Below, one piece after another: positions 44,211 through 53,783 of a DNA stretch of 64,000 nucleotides. Source of the DNA: SXNM01 sp964586155 (GTDB lineage Bacteria > Myxococcota_A > UBA9042). The position numbers and the translations under genes were made by a program. The notes below the pieces were generated by a model. That model was not told the DNA's origin. It did not search any database and worked only from the letters and a program-made list of their open reading frames with translations. How positions within the stretch are numbered: the stretch's first letter is position 1; every line of letters starts with the position of its first letter. The DNA is taken from assembly GCA_964586155.1 (NCBI GenBank), contig CAZPHC010000023.1:1-64000 (forward strand), in the 5' to 3' direction.

Positions 44211-45881
44211 ATGCGCACCCTGCACGTGGAGTTGCCGGTCTCGCCGGATTCGCCGCCTCGCGACGCGTCCGAGCCCCTGCGCCAGGCGGTCGCCGCCGCC
44301 GCTGGCGTGCCGCTCGCAGATCTCGGCGACGTGCGCATCGAGCGCCGCAGCCTCGACGCCCGCGCCGGTCGGCGGCCGCGCTGGGTGCTGAAGTGTGCCT
44401 GGACGACGCGGGCCGAGCAGCCGCTGCCCGACGAGCTGCCGGCGCTGCTGCGTCCGCGGCACCTCGCCAAGCCGATCGCCGACCTGCACCCGATCATCGT
44501 CGGGACCGGTCCAGCCGGGCTGTTCGCTGCCTTGCAGTTCGCCGACTTCGGCGTCCCCACGACCTTGATCGAGCGCGGCGCCGAGGTCGGCCAGCGCAAC
44601 CTGCACATCCGCGACCTGCGGGTCAAAGGCCTGCTCGACGACGAGTCGAACCTCTGCTTCGGCGAAGGCGGCGCCGGCACCTACTCCGACGGCAAGCTCT
44701 ACACCCGAGGCAAGAGCGTGCGGGTGCGCGAGGTCTACGAGCGCCTGGTCGCCCTCGGCATCGATCGGCGCATCCTGGTCGAGGCCCATCCCCACGTCGG
44801 CACCAACCGCTTGATCCCGATGATGCCCAAGCTGCGCGAGCGGCTGCGCGAGGCCGGGCATACGCTGCGCTTCGACGCCAAGGTCGTGGGCCTGGTCCAC
44901 GATCGCCCGAGCGGCCGGATCGTCGGCGTGCGCCTGGCCAGCGGCGAGGAGATCGTCGGCGGCCCGGTGCTGCTGGCGACCGGACATTCGGCGCGCGACG
45001 TCTACACGATGCTGGCCCGCGACGGCGTCGCCATGGAGCGCAAGGACTTCGCGATCGGCGCGCGCATCGAGCACCCCCAGGCCCTGGTCGACCAGGCGCA
45101 GCTCGGCGAGATGGCGGGCTGGGCCTCGGTTGGCGCGGCGGAGTACTTCGTCTCGGCGCAGGTGCCCACCCTCGCCGGCGTCCGTGGCGCCTACTCGTTC
45201 TGCATGTGCCCGGGCGGCATCGTCCTGCCGACGCCGACGCGGCAGGGGCACCTCAACGTCAACGGGATGAGCAACGAAGGCCGCAACAGCGGCATCGCCA
45301 ACGCCGCCCTCGTCGTGCAGGTCGCCGAGCAGGAGATGTACCTCGACCGGCCGGGAGATCTCGACGATGACCCCGAGTTCGGCGCCCATGTCGCGGGCGG
45401 CGCGCTGCTCGGCGTGGCGTTGCAGGGGCGGCTGGAGCGGCGCGCCTTCGAGGTTGGCGGCGGGGGCTACCGGGCCCCGGCAGAGCGACTGGTCCAGACC
45501 GTCGGCCTCGGCGGCGGCGGCGCCGAGCTGCCGAAGACCACCTACCGGCCCGGCGTGACGGCGGCGCCCGCGTCACAGGTCCTGCCGGCGCGTGTGCTCG
45601 CGGTCATGCGCGACGCGGCCCGCATCATCGACCGTCGCCAGCTCCGCGGCTACCTCAGCGACGAGGCGCTGCTGCTGCCGGTCGAGACGACGACGTCGGC
45701 GCCGGTGCGCGTGCTGCGCGGCACGGATCGCCAATCGATCACCCATCCCGGCCTGTACCCCTGCGCCGAAGGGGCCGGCTACGCCGGCGGCATCGTCTCG
45801 AGCGCGATCGACGGCATGCGCTCCGCGTTGGCCGTCCTCGCCGCACGCGGCCTGGTCGACGCCGCCGAGGTCGAGCGATGA
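44211..45881 (+). CDS. FAD-dependent dehydrogenase (COG2509-like)
   Basis: 556 aa. A flavoprotein with a Rossmann fold that does not start at the N-terminus. About 90 residues precede the dinucleotide motif IIVGTGPAGLFAALQFADFG and the ribose-binding LIERG. Further family hallmarks are GEGGAGTYSDGKLYTR, the LLATGHSARD loop, GAYSFCMCPGG (a Cys pair near the flavin region) and the C-terminal GLYPCAEGAGYAGGIVSSAIDG. These match uncharacterised dehydrogenases widespread in bacteria, whose substrate is not known. Start at the ATG at 44211, supported by GAGG six bases upstream; an ATG at 44190 would overlap the previous gene. It overlaps the next gene by 4 bases. Confidence 0.9.
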   Translation: MRTLHVELPVSPDSPPRDASEPLRQAVAAAAGVPLADLGDVRIERRSLDARAGRRPRWVLKCAWTTRAEQPLPDELPALLRPRHLAKPIADLHPIIVGTGPAGLFAALQFADFGVPTTLIERGAEVGQRNLHIRDLRVKGLLDDESNLCFGEGGAGTYSDGKLYTRGKSVRVREVYERLVALGIDRRILVEAHPHVGTNRLIPMMPKLRERLREAGHTLRFDAKVVGLVHDRPSGRIVGVRLASGEEIVGGPVLLATGHSARDVYTMLARDGVAMERKDFAIGARIEHPQALVDQAQLGEMAGWASVGAAEYFVSAQVPTLAGVRGAYSFCMCPGGIVLPTPTRQGHLNVNGMSNEGRNSGIANAALVVQVAEQEMYLDRPGDLDDDPEFGAHVAGGALLGVALQGRLERRAFEVGGGGYRAPAERLVQTVGLGGGGAELPKTTYRPGVTAAPASQVLPARVLAVMRDAARIIDRRQLRGYLSDEALLLPVETTTSAPVRVLRGTDRQSITHPGLYPCAEGAGYAGGIVSSAIDGMRSALAVLAARGLVDAAEVER

Positions 45882-46438
45882 GCGCGGCGCCGAGCGACAC
45901 GACCTCCGCCCTCGCCGCGCTCGCCACGCTGCACGCCGAGACCGATGACCGGTTCGCCGCGACCACCGCCGCCATCGGCACGCCGATCGGCTGCCGGCCG
46001 GGGTGCGCTGACTGCTGCCAGGACGACCTGCGCGTCTGGCAGGTCGAGGCCGACGCCATCGAGGCCTGGGTCCGCCGCCAGGTCGAGGGGGCGACGCCGC
46101 TCGTGGTGCACGACCGCGGGGCCTGCGCCTTCCTCGGGGCCGATCGTCGCTGCCAGATCTTCGAGGCCCGGCCCTATGTCTGTCGCTCCCAGGGTGCCGT
46201 CCTGGCCTGGATCGACGGCGACGACGACTCCGAGCGCCGCGCCACCTGCGAGGTCCACCTCCAGGGCGTCGACCTCATGGCGTTGCCGTCCACGGCTGCG
46301 TTCGAGCTCGGACCTGCAGAGCAGCGGCTCGTCGCGATCGCCACCCAGCAGCTCTCGATCGCCGGTGGCCGTGGCCTGCCCAAACGCGTGGCGCTGCGGA
46401 CCCTCGCGAAGCGCCTCGCTGGTCCGACGGCCCGCTGA
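45878..46438 (+). CDS. YkgJ-type cysteine-cluster protein
   Basis: 186 aa. It has the metal-binding pattern of the YkgJ (zinc/iron-chelating) family: CRPGCADCC near residues 39-47, then CAFLGADRRCQIFEARPYVCR and a further Cys in ATCEVH. Such proteins are thought to bind iron or zinc, possibly as a cluster; no reaction is established. The ATG overlaps the stop of the FAD dehydrogenase gene (ATGA), so the two are probably translated together and may act together. It is convergent with the HD-domain gene, with 18 bases between the stops. Confidence 0.88.
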   Translation: MSAAPSDTTSALAALATLHAETDDRFAATTAAIGTPIGCRPGCADCCQDDLRVWQVEADAIEAWVRRQVEGATPLVVHDRGACAFLGADRRCQIFEARPYVCRSQGAVLAWIDGDDDSERRATCEVHLQGVDLMALPSTAAFELGPAEQRLVAIATQQLSIAGGRGLPKRVALRTLAKRLAGPTAR

Positions 46439-46456
46439 GGCGACCGCCACGCCCGA

Positions 46457-47923
46457 TCAGCCCGGATTCGCGGGCTCTGCACCGACCGTGACCGTCGCGG
46501 TCCGCGCGGCGGCGGGTTGGCGTCCGGCGCGGCCAGCCGCGTCGTCGGCGGTCAGCAGGGCCTGGCCGTGCTCCTGCAGCCACGCCCAATACGCCTCGGC
46601 GCCCAGCTGGCCCTCCAGGCGCCCGGCGTCCACCTCGGCCTCGAGCACCCGCTGGATCTCCCCGAGCCACGGCCCGGGTTTGCGCCCGGTCCGCTCGATC
46701 ACCAGCGTGCCGAACCCCTTGGGCAGCGGCGGCACCCTGGCGTCGGCGGCGCGGATCTCCTCGATGCGGCGGATCAGCTCCTCGCCGAGCTCGCGCACCT
46801 CGCGAATCCGCCAGGCCCGTTTGGTCGTGAAGTCGCTGCGCGAGAACGCGAGCACCGCGTCCAGGTGGGGGCCCATGTCGCGGATCAGCCGGCGCACGGC
46901 GGAGTCGGTCCACTCGGTCGAGTAGACGTTGGCGCGTGCGTGGTTGCCGATGACGTAGCAGACCTCGTCGCGCAGGCCCGGATCCATGCGGAAGCGGCCG
47001 GCGACCCCCTCCATCAAGCTGGCGCCCAGCTCTTCGTGGCGGAAGAAGTGGACCTTGCCCTTGGTCCCCAGCGAACGGGTCCAGACCTTGCCGACATCGT
47101 GCATCAGCGCGGCCCAGCGCACGACCGGATGCGGCGGGCATTTGTCGACGACCTGGAGCGTGTGGTCCCAGATGTCCTTGTGGTGGACCGGGCAGGACTT
47201 GTGGAAGTCGACCATCGCCGACGCTTCGGGCACCAGCAGCGGCAGCACGCGGACGTCCTGCAGCAGCTGGAGACCGACGCTGGGCCGCGGCGCGGTCAGG
47301 ATCGCCTCCATCCAGCGGCACCAGAGCTGGCGGTCGAGGCCGAGCACGTGGCTGCCGTCGCGGAGCATGACCCGCACCACGGCCTCGCCGGGGCGCAGGC
47401 CCGTCGCGGCCGCGAGCGCGGCCAGCTCCAGCAGGCGGTCCGCCCGGCCGCGCAGCCAATGCGCGAGATCCTGGGCTCCCGTCAGCTCGACCGACTCGGG
47501 TTCGAGCAAGAAGCCCGTGGGATCGGCGACCTCGCCGTCTGCGTCCACCGCGATGGCCCAGGGCCGGACCTGGGCCTTGGCCAGGCGCTGCAACGCGCGC
47601 TTGCCGAGTCCCGCCTGGGCGCGATCTGCGCTCGCTTCGGGCGCGCCATCGGGCAGGGCCTGGAACTCGACCGCAGGCAGGGCCGCGATCCCGGGGTCCG
47701 TCGCACGCAACCGCGCGACCAGCTCGCTCGCCGCCGCCAGATCGCCGGCGATCCAGCAGCGGATCGGCCACGCCGCGGGCAGCTCCAGGTCCCGGAGCAC
47801 TAGCAGCGCCGCCGCGCCGGTCCACCACGGCCGCGCGCCGGTGTCGGCCAGCGCGCGCGTCACCGTGGCCAACGCGTCACGTTGGCGTGCAAGCCGGAGG
47901 GTTGCGTCGATCTCGATCGCCAT
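46457..47923 (-). CDS. HD-domain protein related to tRNA nucleotidyltransferases, degenerate head
   Basis: 488 aa. The central HD domain is clear: HHKDIWDHTLQVVDKC, AALMHDVGKVWTRSLGTKGK, FFRHEELGA and GNHARANVYSTEW, the set found in the HD part of CCA-adding enzymes of the multifunctional type. The N-terminal 110 residues resemble a worn nucleotidyltransferase head (WWTGAAALLVLRDLELPAAW, where active enzymes have GGxVRD and a DxD pair), so CCA addition is unlikely and a phosphohydrolase role is more plausible. The ATG at 47923 was chosen. The open frame extends upstream across the assembly gap, but that is spurious, and the candidate promoter at 47988-48016 supports the shorter form. Confidence 0.82.
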   Translation of the reverse strand: MAIEIDATLRLARQRDALATVTRALADTGARPWWTGAAALLVLRDLELPAAWPIRCWIAGDLAAASELVARLRATDPGIAALPAVEFQALPDGAPEASADRAQAGLGKRALQRLAKAQVRPWAIAVDADGEVADPTGFLLEPESVELTGAQDLAHWLRGRADRLLELAALAAATGLRPGEAVVRVMLRDGSHVLGLDRQLWCRWMEAILTAPRPSVGLQLLQDVRVLPLLVPEASAMVDFHKSCPVHHKDIWDHTLQVVDKCPPHPVVRWAALMHDVGKVWTRSLGTKGKVHFFRHEELGASLMEGVAGRFRMDPGLRDEVCYVIGNHARANVYSTEWTDSAVRRLIRDMGPHLDAVLAFSRSDFTTKRAWRIREVRELGEELIRRIEEIRAADARVPPLPKGFGTLVIERTGRKPGPWLGEIQRVLEAEVDAGRLEGQLGAEAYWAWLQEHGQALLTADDAAGRAGRQPAAARTATVTVGAEPANPG

Positions 47924-47987
47924 GAACGTCTGCTCTTCCTGGGGTCGTTCGACGGCCCGGAGGCTGCGCCCGACGGCTTCGGCCTGC

Positions 47988-48016
47988 GACATAACCGCCG
48001 ATCGCCATCGGGTCAA
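47988..48016 (-). promoter_or_regulatory. Candidate promoter of the HD-domain gene
   Basis: On the minus strand TTGACC (48016-48011), a 17-base spacer and TATGTC (47993-47988). Predicted start near 47981, about 58 bases before the ATG at 47923. Confidence 0.45.
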
Positions 48017-48059
48017 GGCACCGTGGCATCCGGTCAGGGGACCGTAACCGTGTTCTGAG

Positions 48060-48088
48060 TTGACAGGGGGCCCAGCGCTTGCTACCAA
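48060..48088 (+). promoter_or_regulatory. Promoter of the HGS-repeat peptide gene
   Basis: TTGACA, a 17-base spacer and TACCAA, identical in both hexamers and spacing to the tRNA-Pro promoter at 12708-12736. Predicted start near 48095, giving a leader of about 196 bases. Confidence 0.55.
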
Positions 48089-48290
48089 TGGAGAAGGGCA
48101 TCGCGTCTCCGCCGTCGCTCCCCCCACCGGGCGGACTGCGCGAATCGAGTGGTTGGCTGCGGAGAAATGAACGGTTCGGTTCGCCGAGCCGCTGTCCTGG
48201 GTCCAGAGTGCCCCGGATGGTCCAAAGTGATAGCCGGTTCCAGCGGGCCGCGCTCTCCTCGACGAACTTGGCACGCTGCGTGGGGATCCC

Positions 48291-48645
48291 ATGACGAAGA
48301 AGAAGACCCTCCCGACCGTGAAGAAGAACGTCGCAGACTTCCTCTCGAACGAGGAGGTCGCGATCAGCGAGAAGCAGGAGCAGCGTGTGTCGACGTTCCT
48401 GATGCTCGCCGAGGGTACGCATCTCGCGGCTTCGGACGTGGCGCTGGGCGCTGAGCACTGCTCGCACGGCAGCCACGGCTCGCANNNNNNNNNNNNNNNN
48501 NNNNNNNNNNNNNNNNNNNNNNNNNNNNNNNNNNNNNNNNNNNNNNNNNNNNNNNNNNNNNNNNNNNNNNNNNNNNNNNNNNNNCCACGGCTCGCACGGC
48601 AGCCACGGCTCGCACGGCAGCCACGGCTCGCACGGCAGCTGGTAG
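48291..48645 (+). CDS. Small (His-Gly-Ser)n repeat protein, RiPP-precursor-like; interrupted by assembly gap
   Basis: The visible N-terminal part is 64 residues. Residues 1-56 form a charged, leader-like segment (MTKKKTLPTVKKNVADFLSN, then EEVAISEKQEQRVSTFLMLA) ending ALGAEHCS. From residue 59 it becomes HGSHGS, then 100 N. After the gap, in the frame that starts at 48586, come six more HGS units and a final Trp before TAG. The 18-base DNA unit is CACGGCAGCCACGGCTCG. The two sides differ by one in frame only because the gap length is arbitrary: the pattern closes perfectly if the missing piece is 6 plus a multiple of 18 bases. A leader followed by a low-complexity core resembles ribosomally made, post-translationally modified peptides, notably the His-Xaa-Ser repeat (HxsA-like) substrates of radical SAM enzymes. 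No modifying enzyme is visible in this window. Metal binding by the His array is an alternative. Confidence 0.7.
48465..48642 (+). repeat. 18-bp tandem repeat encoding (HGS)n
   Basis: Two HGS units and part of a third lie before the gap, and six lie after it. The serine codon alternates AGC/TCG, giving an 18-base double unit. The true copy number is unknown because the array caused the assembly break. Confidence 0.9.
48485..48584. other. Assembly gap (100 N)
   Basis: Exactly 100 N, the conventional placeholder for a gap of unknown length, placed inside the HGS tandem repeat. Confidence 0.98.
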
Positions 48646-48724
48646 CGCCCCGGTCGCGCCGATCGCGCGCGGCGCCCCCCGTAGGCCTGCGATGGCCTGC
48701 TCCAGCCGACAGTTGAGTGGAACC

Positions 48725-48761
48725 AAGCGGCGACGCCCCACATCCAGGGGCGCCGCCGCTT
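48725..48761 (-). terminator. Hairpin between the HGS gene and the sigma-factor gene
   Basis: 15-bp stem (48725-48739 and 48747-48761, 7-base loop). On the minus strand it is fully paired with one G-U. On the plus strand the same position is an A-C mismatch. It lies just past the sigma-factor stop at 48774, so it probably serves that gene and perhaps both. Confidence 0.6.
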
Positions 48762-48773
48762 GCATTTGGAGCG

Positions 48774-49397
48774 CTAGTCCACACGCGGCGCGACGTCGGT
48801 GTCGTCATCAGGTGGCGTCGCGACCGACACACCCGCAGCCCGGCGCAGGCGGTCCAGCAGACTCTGGTTGCGCCGCACGCCCTGGCTCTTGCTCCAGCCG
48901 TGTTCATCGCCGACGTCGTTGAGTTGGCGGCCCCGCAGGTAGACTTCGTGCAGCACGACCTGCTCGTCGCGGGTGAGGTCGCGCGCGGTCGCGGCCAGCA
49001 GGCGCTCGACCGTGAGGCGCGCCCGGACGCGCTCGGTGTCGAGGGTCGTCGCGGCCTCGACGTCGTCCTGCCCGACGGCGAACTGGCGCCGCTCGCGCCG
49101 GAGCAGATCCAGGACGCTGCCGCGCATCCGCGGGAAGGCATGCCCCAGCGGGGGCACCCCTCGTCGCTCGTCGAAGTGCTGCCTCGTCTCGAGGTAGGCG
49201 AGCATCGCCGTGCTGCGCATGTCCTCGCGCAGGTCGGAGCGGGTCCATCCCGGCGCGCGGCTGACGGCGTACGCCACCCGTTGCGCGTGGGTCAACTCGG
49301 CGCCGGCGGGACGCCGTTGGCCGTCGCGGGGAAGCGGCCGCGATGCGTGGGCGGTCGCGGGCGACTCGGAGCGATTGGCGGTGGGGAGCACGGACAT
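48774..49397 (-). CDS. Sigma-70-family RNA polymerase sigma factor (FliA/SigB-like)
   Basis: 207 aa. Region 2 is recognisable as SDLREDMRSTAMLAYLETRQ followed by HFDERRGVPPLGHAFPRMRG and SVLDLLRRERRQ, the FliA/sporulation-sigma pattern (FDxxRGVxFxxYAxxRIRGAMLDxLR). Region 4 near the C-terminus carries LTRDEQVVLHEVYLRGRQLN followed by DVGDEHGWSKSQGVRRNQSLLDRL, a helix-turn-helix for the -35 element. Region 3 is short. It would direct RNA polymerase to an alternative promoter set. The ATG at 49397 follows GAGGAGG at ideal spacing; the longer in-frame start was rejected. No anti-sigma gene is adjacent. It is convergent with the HGS-repeat peptide gene and 128 bases from it. Confidence 0.85.
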   Translation of the reverse strand: MSVLPTANRSESPATAHASRPLPRDGQRRPAGAELTHAQRVAYAVSRAPGWTRSDLREDMRSTAMLAYLETRQHFDERRGVPPLGHAFPRMRGSVLDLLRRERRQFAVGQDDVEAATTLDTERVRARLTVERLLAATARDLTRDEQVVLHEVYLRGRQLNDVGDEHGWSKSQGVRRNQSLLDRLRRAAGVSVATPPDDDTDVAPRVD

Positions 49398-49620
49398 CGG
49401 AGGCCTCCTCGAAACGGCGAACCCGGGATGGGCGTCGCGGCGTGCGCCCCTGCAAGAGCAGCTTCCGTGCCGGGGCCTGTCCCCAGCGCTCAAGCGTCAG
49501 AGATCGCTTCGGCTTTTCGTCATGCCAAGGCGGGCCTCCCGATCGGTTCGCTGGGGTCTGGAGCCCCCGAAATCCGGTCGCGACGGTGGGGTCCGCAGGC
49601 GTTCGATCCGGGTCATTTCA

Positions 49621-49649
49621 TTGACGGTGCGGTGTTCTCGGGGTAGTGG
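49621..49649 (+). promoter_or_regulatory. Candidate promoter of the L,D-transpeptidase gene
   Basis: TTGACG, a 17-base spacer and TAGTGG, with predicted start near 49656, 21 bases before the ATG. The -35 is good and the -10 weak. Confidence 0.4.
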
Positions 49650-49676
49650 CAACCAGGGCCACGGCAGGAGGCGACG

Positions 49677-51689
49677 ATGCGAGCAGGGCGAATCGATCGA
49701 AGCGAGCAGAGCGACGCAGGGCGGCAGGCCGGTGCGCGGCGCTGGGCTTGGGCCTGCGGCTTGTTGCTTGTCGTCGCTGTCGGCTGCGACCCGGCGGAGC
49801 CGCCCGAGGAGCCCGAGCCGCAAGCGCAGGCCGGCGAGGCGCCCGAGGCCGCCCAGCGACGGGTCAAGCCGCGCGAGGCCGTCGTCGACGCCCCCGACGC
49901 CGCCGCGCTGAGCGCCGAGATCGCCGCGCTCGTCGCCACGATCGAGCGCCCCGGGCCCGGACGGGCCAAGGCCATCGCCGCCGTGGACGAGGGACGCAAG
50001 GTCGTCGAGGCGCTGACCGCCGACAAGAAGCTGATGTTCTACAAGCTCGACGGCAACTTGAGCGCCGACGCCGAAGAGGTGCTCGCGTTGCTCGCCGACG
50101 TCGAGCGCCACGGCCTTGCCGTGCGCCCGTACCATTTCGAGCGCGTCGACGCGGCCACCGCGCGGGTCGTCGCCGCCTACGAGGCCGAGCGGACGGCCAA
50201 GCTCAAGGCCGCGAGCTCTGGCGACGCCGCGCGGGTCGTGGCCGCCGCGGTCCAATGGCTGCGCACCGGCAAGGGCAGTCAGCTCGAGCTGGACCGCGCC
50301 GGTCTCGACAAGCTCGACGACCGCGCCCGGGCACGTCTACACGCCGAGCTGCCTGCCGTCGCCGCCGCCGTCCGGCAGTCGCGCGAGGCGGTCTGGGCCG
50401 CCGACGTCGAGATCGCGCGCGTGGTTGTGCGCTACCTCGTCGACTTCACGCTCGCGCGGCCGCTGCATCCGCACGAGCCCACCAGCGCCGCGACGATCCG
50501 CAAGCTCGCCGACAAGCACGCCGATGAACTCAACGCCCGCCTGGCCGGCAAGCGCGGCGCCATCGCGGGCGTCATGAAGGCCGCGTGGCCGACGCACCCG
50601 CAGTACGCGGCCCTGCTCGCGGCGGCCGACCGCTACGCCAAGATCGCGGCCGAGGCGCCGTGGGAGAAGCTGCCGAAGATGCCGGCGGCCAAGCTCGAGC
50701 GCGGCGCACGCGGCCCGTTCGTGGTCGCCCTGGCAACCCGCCTGCGCGCCGAAGGCTACGACGTCGGAGAGGGCGAGGTGGTCGACCAGCCCTTCGTCGA
50801 GGCCATCCAGCGCTTCCAGCGCGCGCACCAGCTCACCGATGACGGCGTGGTCGCGCCGGCGACGGTGCGCGAGCTGGACGTCAGCCCCGCGACCCGCCTG
50901 CAGCAGATCCGCCTGGGTCTGGGCCGCTGGCGCGAGGCGGGCGCGCGCGATCCCGAGGACTTCTTCGTCTGGGTCGACGTCGCCGCGCAGCGCGTGCAGG
51001 TCTACGAGCACGGCAAGGTGATCCGCGAGCATCGCGTGATCGTGGGCAAGGACGAAGAGGACATCGACTACGAGAAGCGGATCAAGGGTCGGATCAACCG
51101 GACCAAGCTCTTCGCGGCGAAGATGACCAAGATCACGCTGGCGCCGCGCTGGTATCCGACGCCGCGCGTCATCGACCTCGAGCTCGGTCCGGCGCTGGCC
51201 AAGGACCCGGACTACTACGAGAAGCACGGCTACGTCTCGGAGATGAACGGCGACGGCACCGAGACGGTCTACCAGCGCTCGGGCGCGACCAACCTGCTCG
51301 GCGTGGTGAAGTTCCAGTTCCCGAACAAGCACGCCATCTACATGCACGACACGCCGTCCAAGCACCTGTTCAAGAAGGCGCGCCGGGCCTACAGCCACGG
51401 CTGCGTCCGCCTCGAGAACCCGGTGGCGATGGCGAACTTCCTGCTCGGCCGCGACAAGGGTTGGACCAAGCAGAAGATCAAGAAGATCATCGACGAGCGC
51501 GAGGAGACCACCGTCAACCTCAAGACCGCCATCCCCGTCTACCTCGACTACGTCACCGTCACCGTCGACGACGGCGAGGTCACGTTCTGGGGCGACGTCT
51601 ACGACTACGACCGCGCCGCGCTCACCGGCGCCGTGCCGGTCGAAGAGGTCGAAGAGTACAAGCCGGCTTCGACGCGCGGCCTGCTCTAG
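49677..51689 (+). CDS. L,D-transpeptidase lipoprotein with peptidoglycan-binding domain (YcbB-like)
   Basis: 670 aa. It makes 3-3 or lipoprotein cross-links in peptidoglycan from the periplasmic side. The N-terminus has a hydrophobic segment ending VVAVGC, a likely lipidation site, then a Pro/Glu-rich linker. A long helical domain (about 70-320) is followed by a peptidoglycan-binding domain (RGPFVVALATRLRAEGYDVG, then FVEAIQRFQRAHQLTDDGVV). The YkuD catalytic domain has MHDTPSKHLFKKARRAYSHG followed by CVRLENP, with Cys576 as nucleophile and the upstream His in place. Large inserts in the catalytic domain match the YcbB/LdtD subgroup. ATG at 49677 after AGGAGG. Confidence 0.92.
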   Translation: MRAGRIDRSEQSDAGRQAGARRWAWACGLLLVVAVGCDPAEPPEEPEPQAQAGEAPEAAQRRVKPREAVVDAPDAAALSAEIAALVATIERPGPGRAKAIAAVDEGRKVVEALTADKKLMFYKLDGNLSADAEEVLALLADVERHGLAVRPYHFERVDAATARVVAAYEAERTAKLKAASSGDAARVVAAAVQWLRTGKGSQLELDRAGLDKLDDRARARLHAELPAVAAAVRQSREAVWAADVEIARVVVRYLVDFTLARPLHPHEPTSAATIRKLADKHADELNARLAGKRGAIAGVMKAAWPTHPQYAALLAAADRYAKIAAEAPWEKLPKMPAAKLERGARGPFVVALATRLRAEGYDVGEGEVVDQPFVEAIQRFQRAHQLTDDGVVAPATVRELDVSPATRLQQIRLGLGRWREAGARDPEDFFVWVDVAAQRVQVYEHGKVIREHRVIVGKDEEDIDYEKRIKGRINRTKLFAAKMTKITLAPRWYPTPRVIDLELGPALAKDPDYYEKHGYVSEMNGDGTETVYQRSGATNLLGVVKFQFPNKHAIYMHDTPSKHLFKKARRAYSHGCVRLENPVAMANFLLGRDKGWTKQKIKKIIDEREETTVNLKTAIPVYLDYVTVTVDDGEVTFWGDVYDYDRAALTGAVPVEEVEEYKPASTRGLL

Positions 51690-51701
51690 GGCCCCGTCAC
51701 G

Positions 51702-51916
51702 ATGTCCGAGCGCGAGCCGCCCGACGCAGATGTCCCGTCGGGGCCACCCCCGGCGGCCTCGGGGCCACCGCGCAACCGCTTCGAGATCCGAATTCTGCCG
51801 GACGGGACCGTCGTGTTCGTCGACCTGCCAAAGGGGCTGGCCGAAGTGGCCCGGGTTGTGGCAGGGTCCGCACCCGAGTCCGTGCCTGGGGACCCACCCC
51901 CGACAGGTGAAGCAGG

Positions 51917-51920
<4 letters not shown>
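51702..51920 (+). CDS. Small protein (72 aa) translationally coupled to the Ser/Thr kinase
   Basis: Begins 12 bases after the transpeptidase stop and overlaps the kinase start by 4 bases (ATGA at 51917-51920). The N- and C-terminal thirds are Pro/Gly/Glu-rich and probably disordered. The middle (NRFEIRILPDGTVVFVDLPK) has two short beta strands. It contains no known motif. The coupling geometry, identical to other gene pairs in the window, is the main reason to call it real. A role with the kinase is inference. Confidence 0.6.
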
Positions 51921-53773
<1,853 letters not shown>

Positions 53774-53783
53774 GTAGGGGCAC

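Larger units (their letters stand above)
47924..48290. other. 367-base divergent region upstream of the HGS peptide
   Basis: Holds back-to-back promoters for the HD-domain gene (minus) and the HGS-repeat gene (plus). The stretch 48095-48290 would be a leader of about 196 bases. No gene or riboswitch was recognised in it. Confidence 0.6.

Noticed and set aside
48268..48284. TTGGCACGCTGCGTGG before the HGS gene as a sigma54 promoter
   Set aside because: The -12 element reads GG instead of GC, and it is too close to the ATG at 48291.
48364..48765. Minus-strand frames through the gap reading CEPWLPCEPWLP or AVRAVAAVRAV repeats
   Set aside because: Other-frame translations of the HGS tandem DNA repeat. 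They have no start context and depend on the arbitrary gap length.
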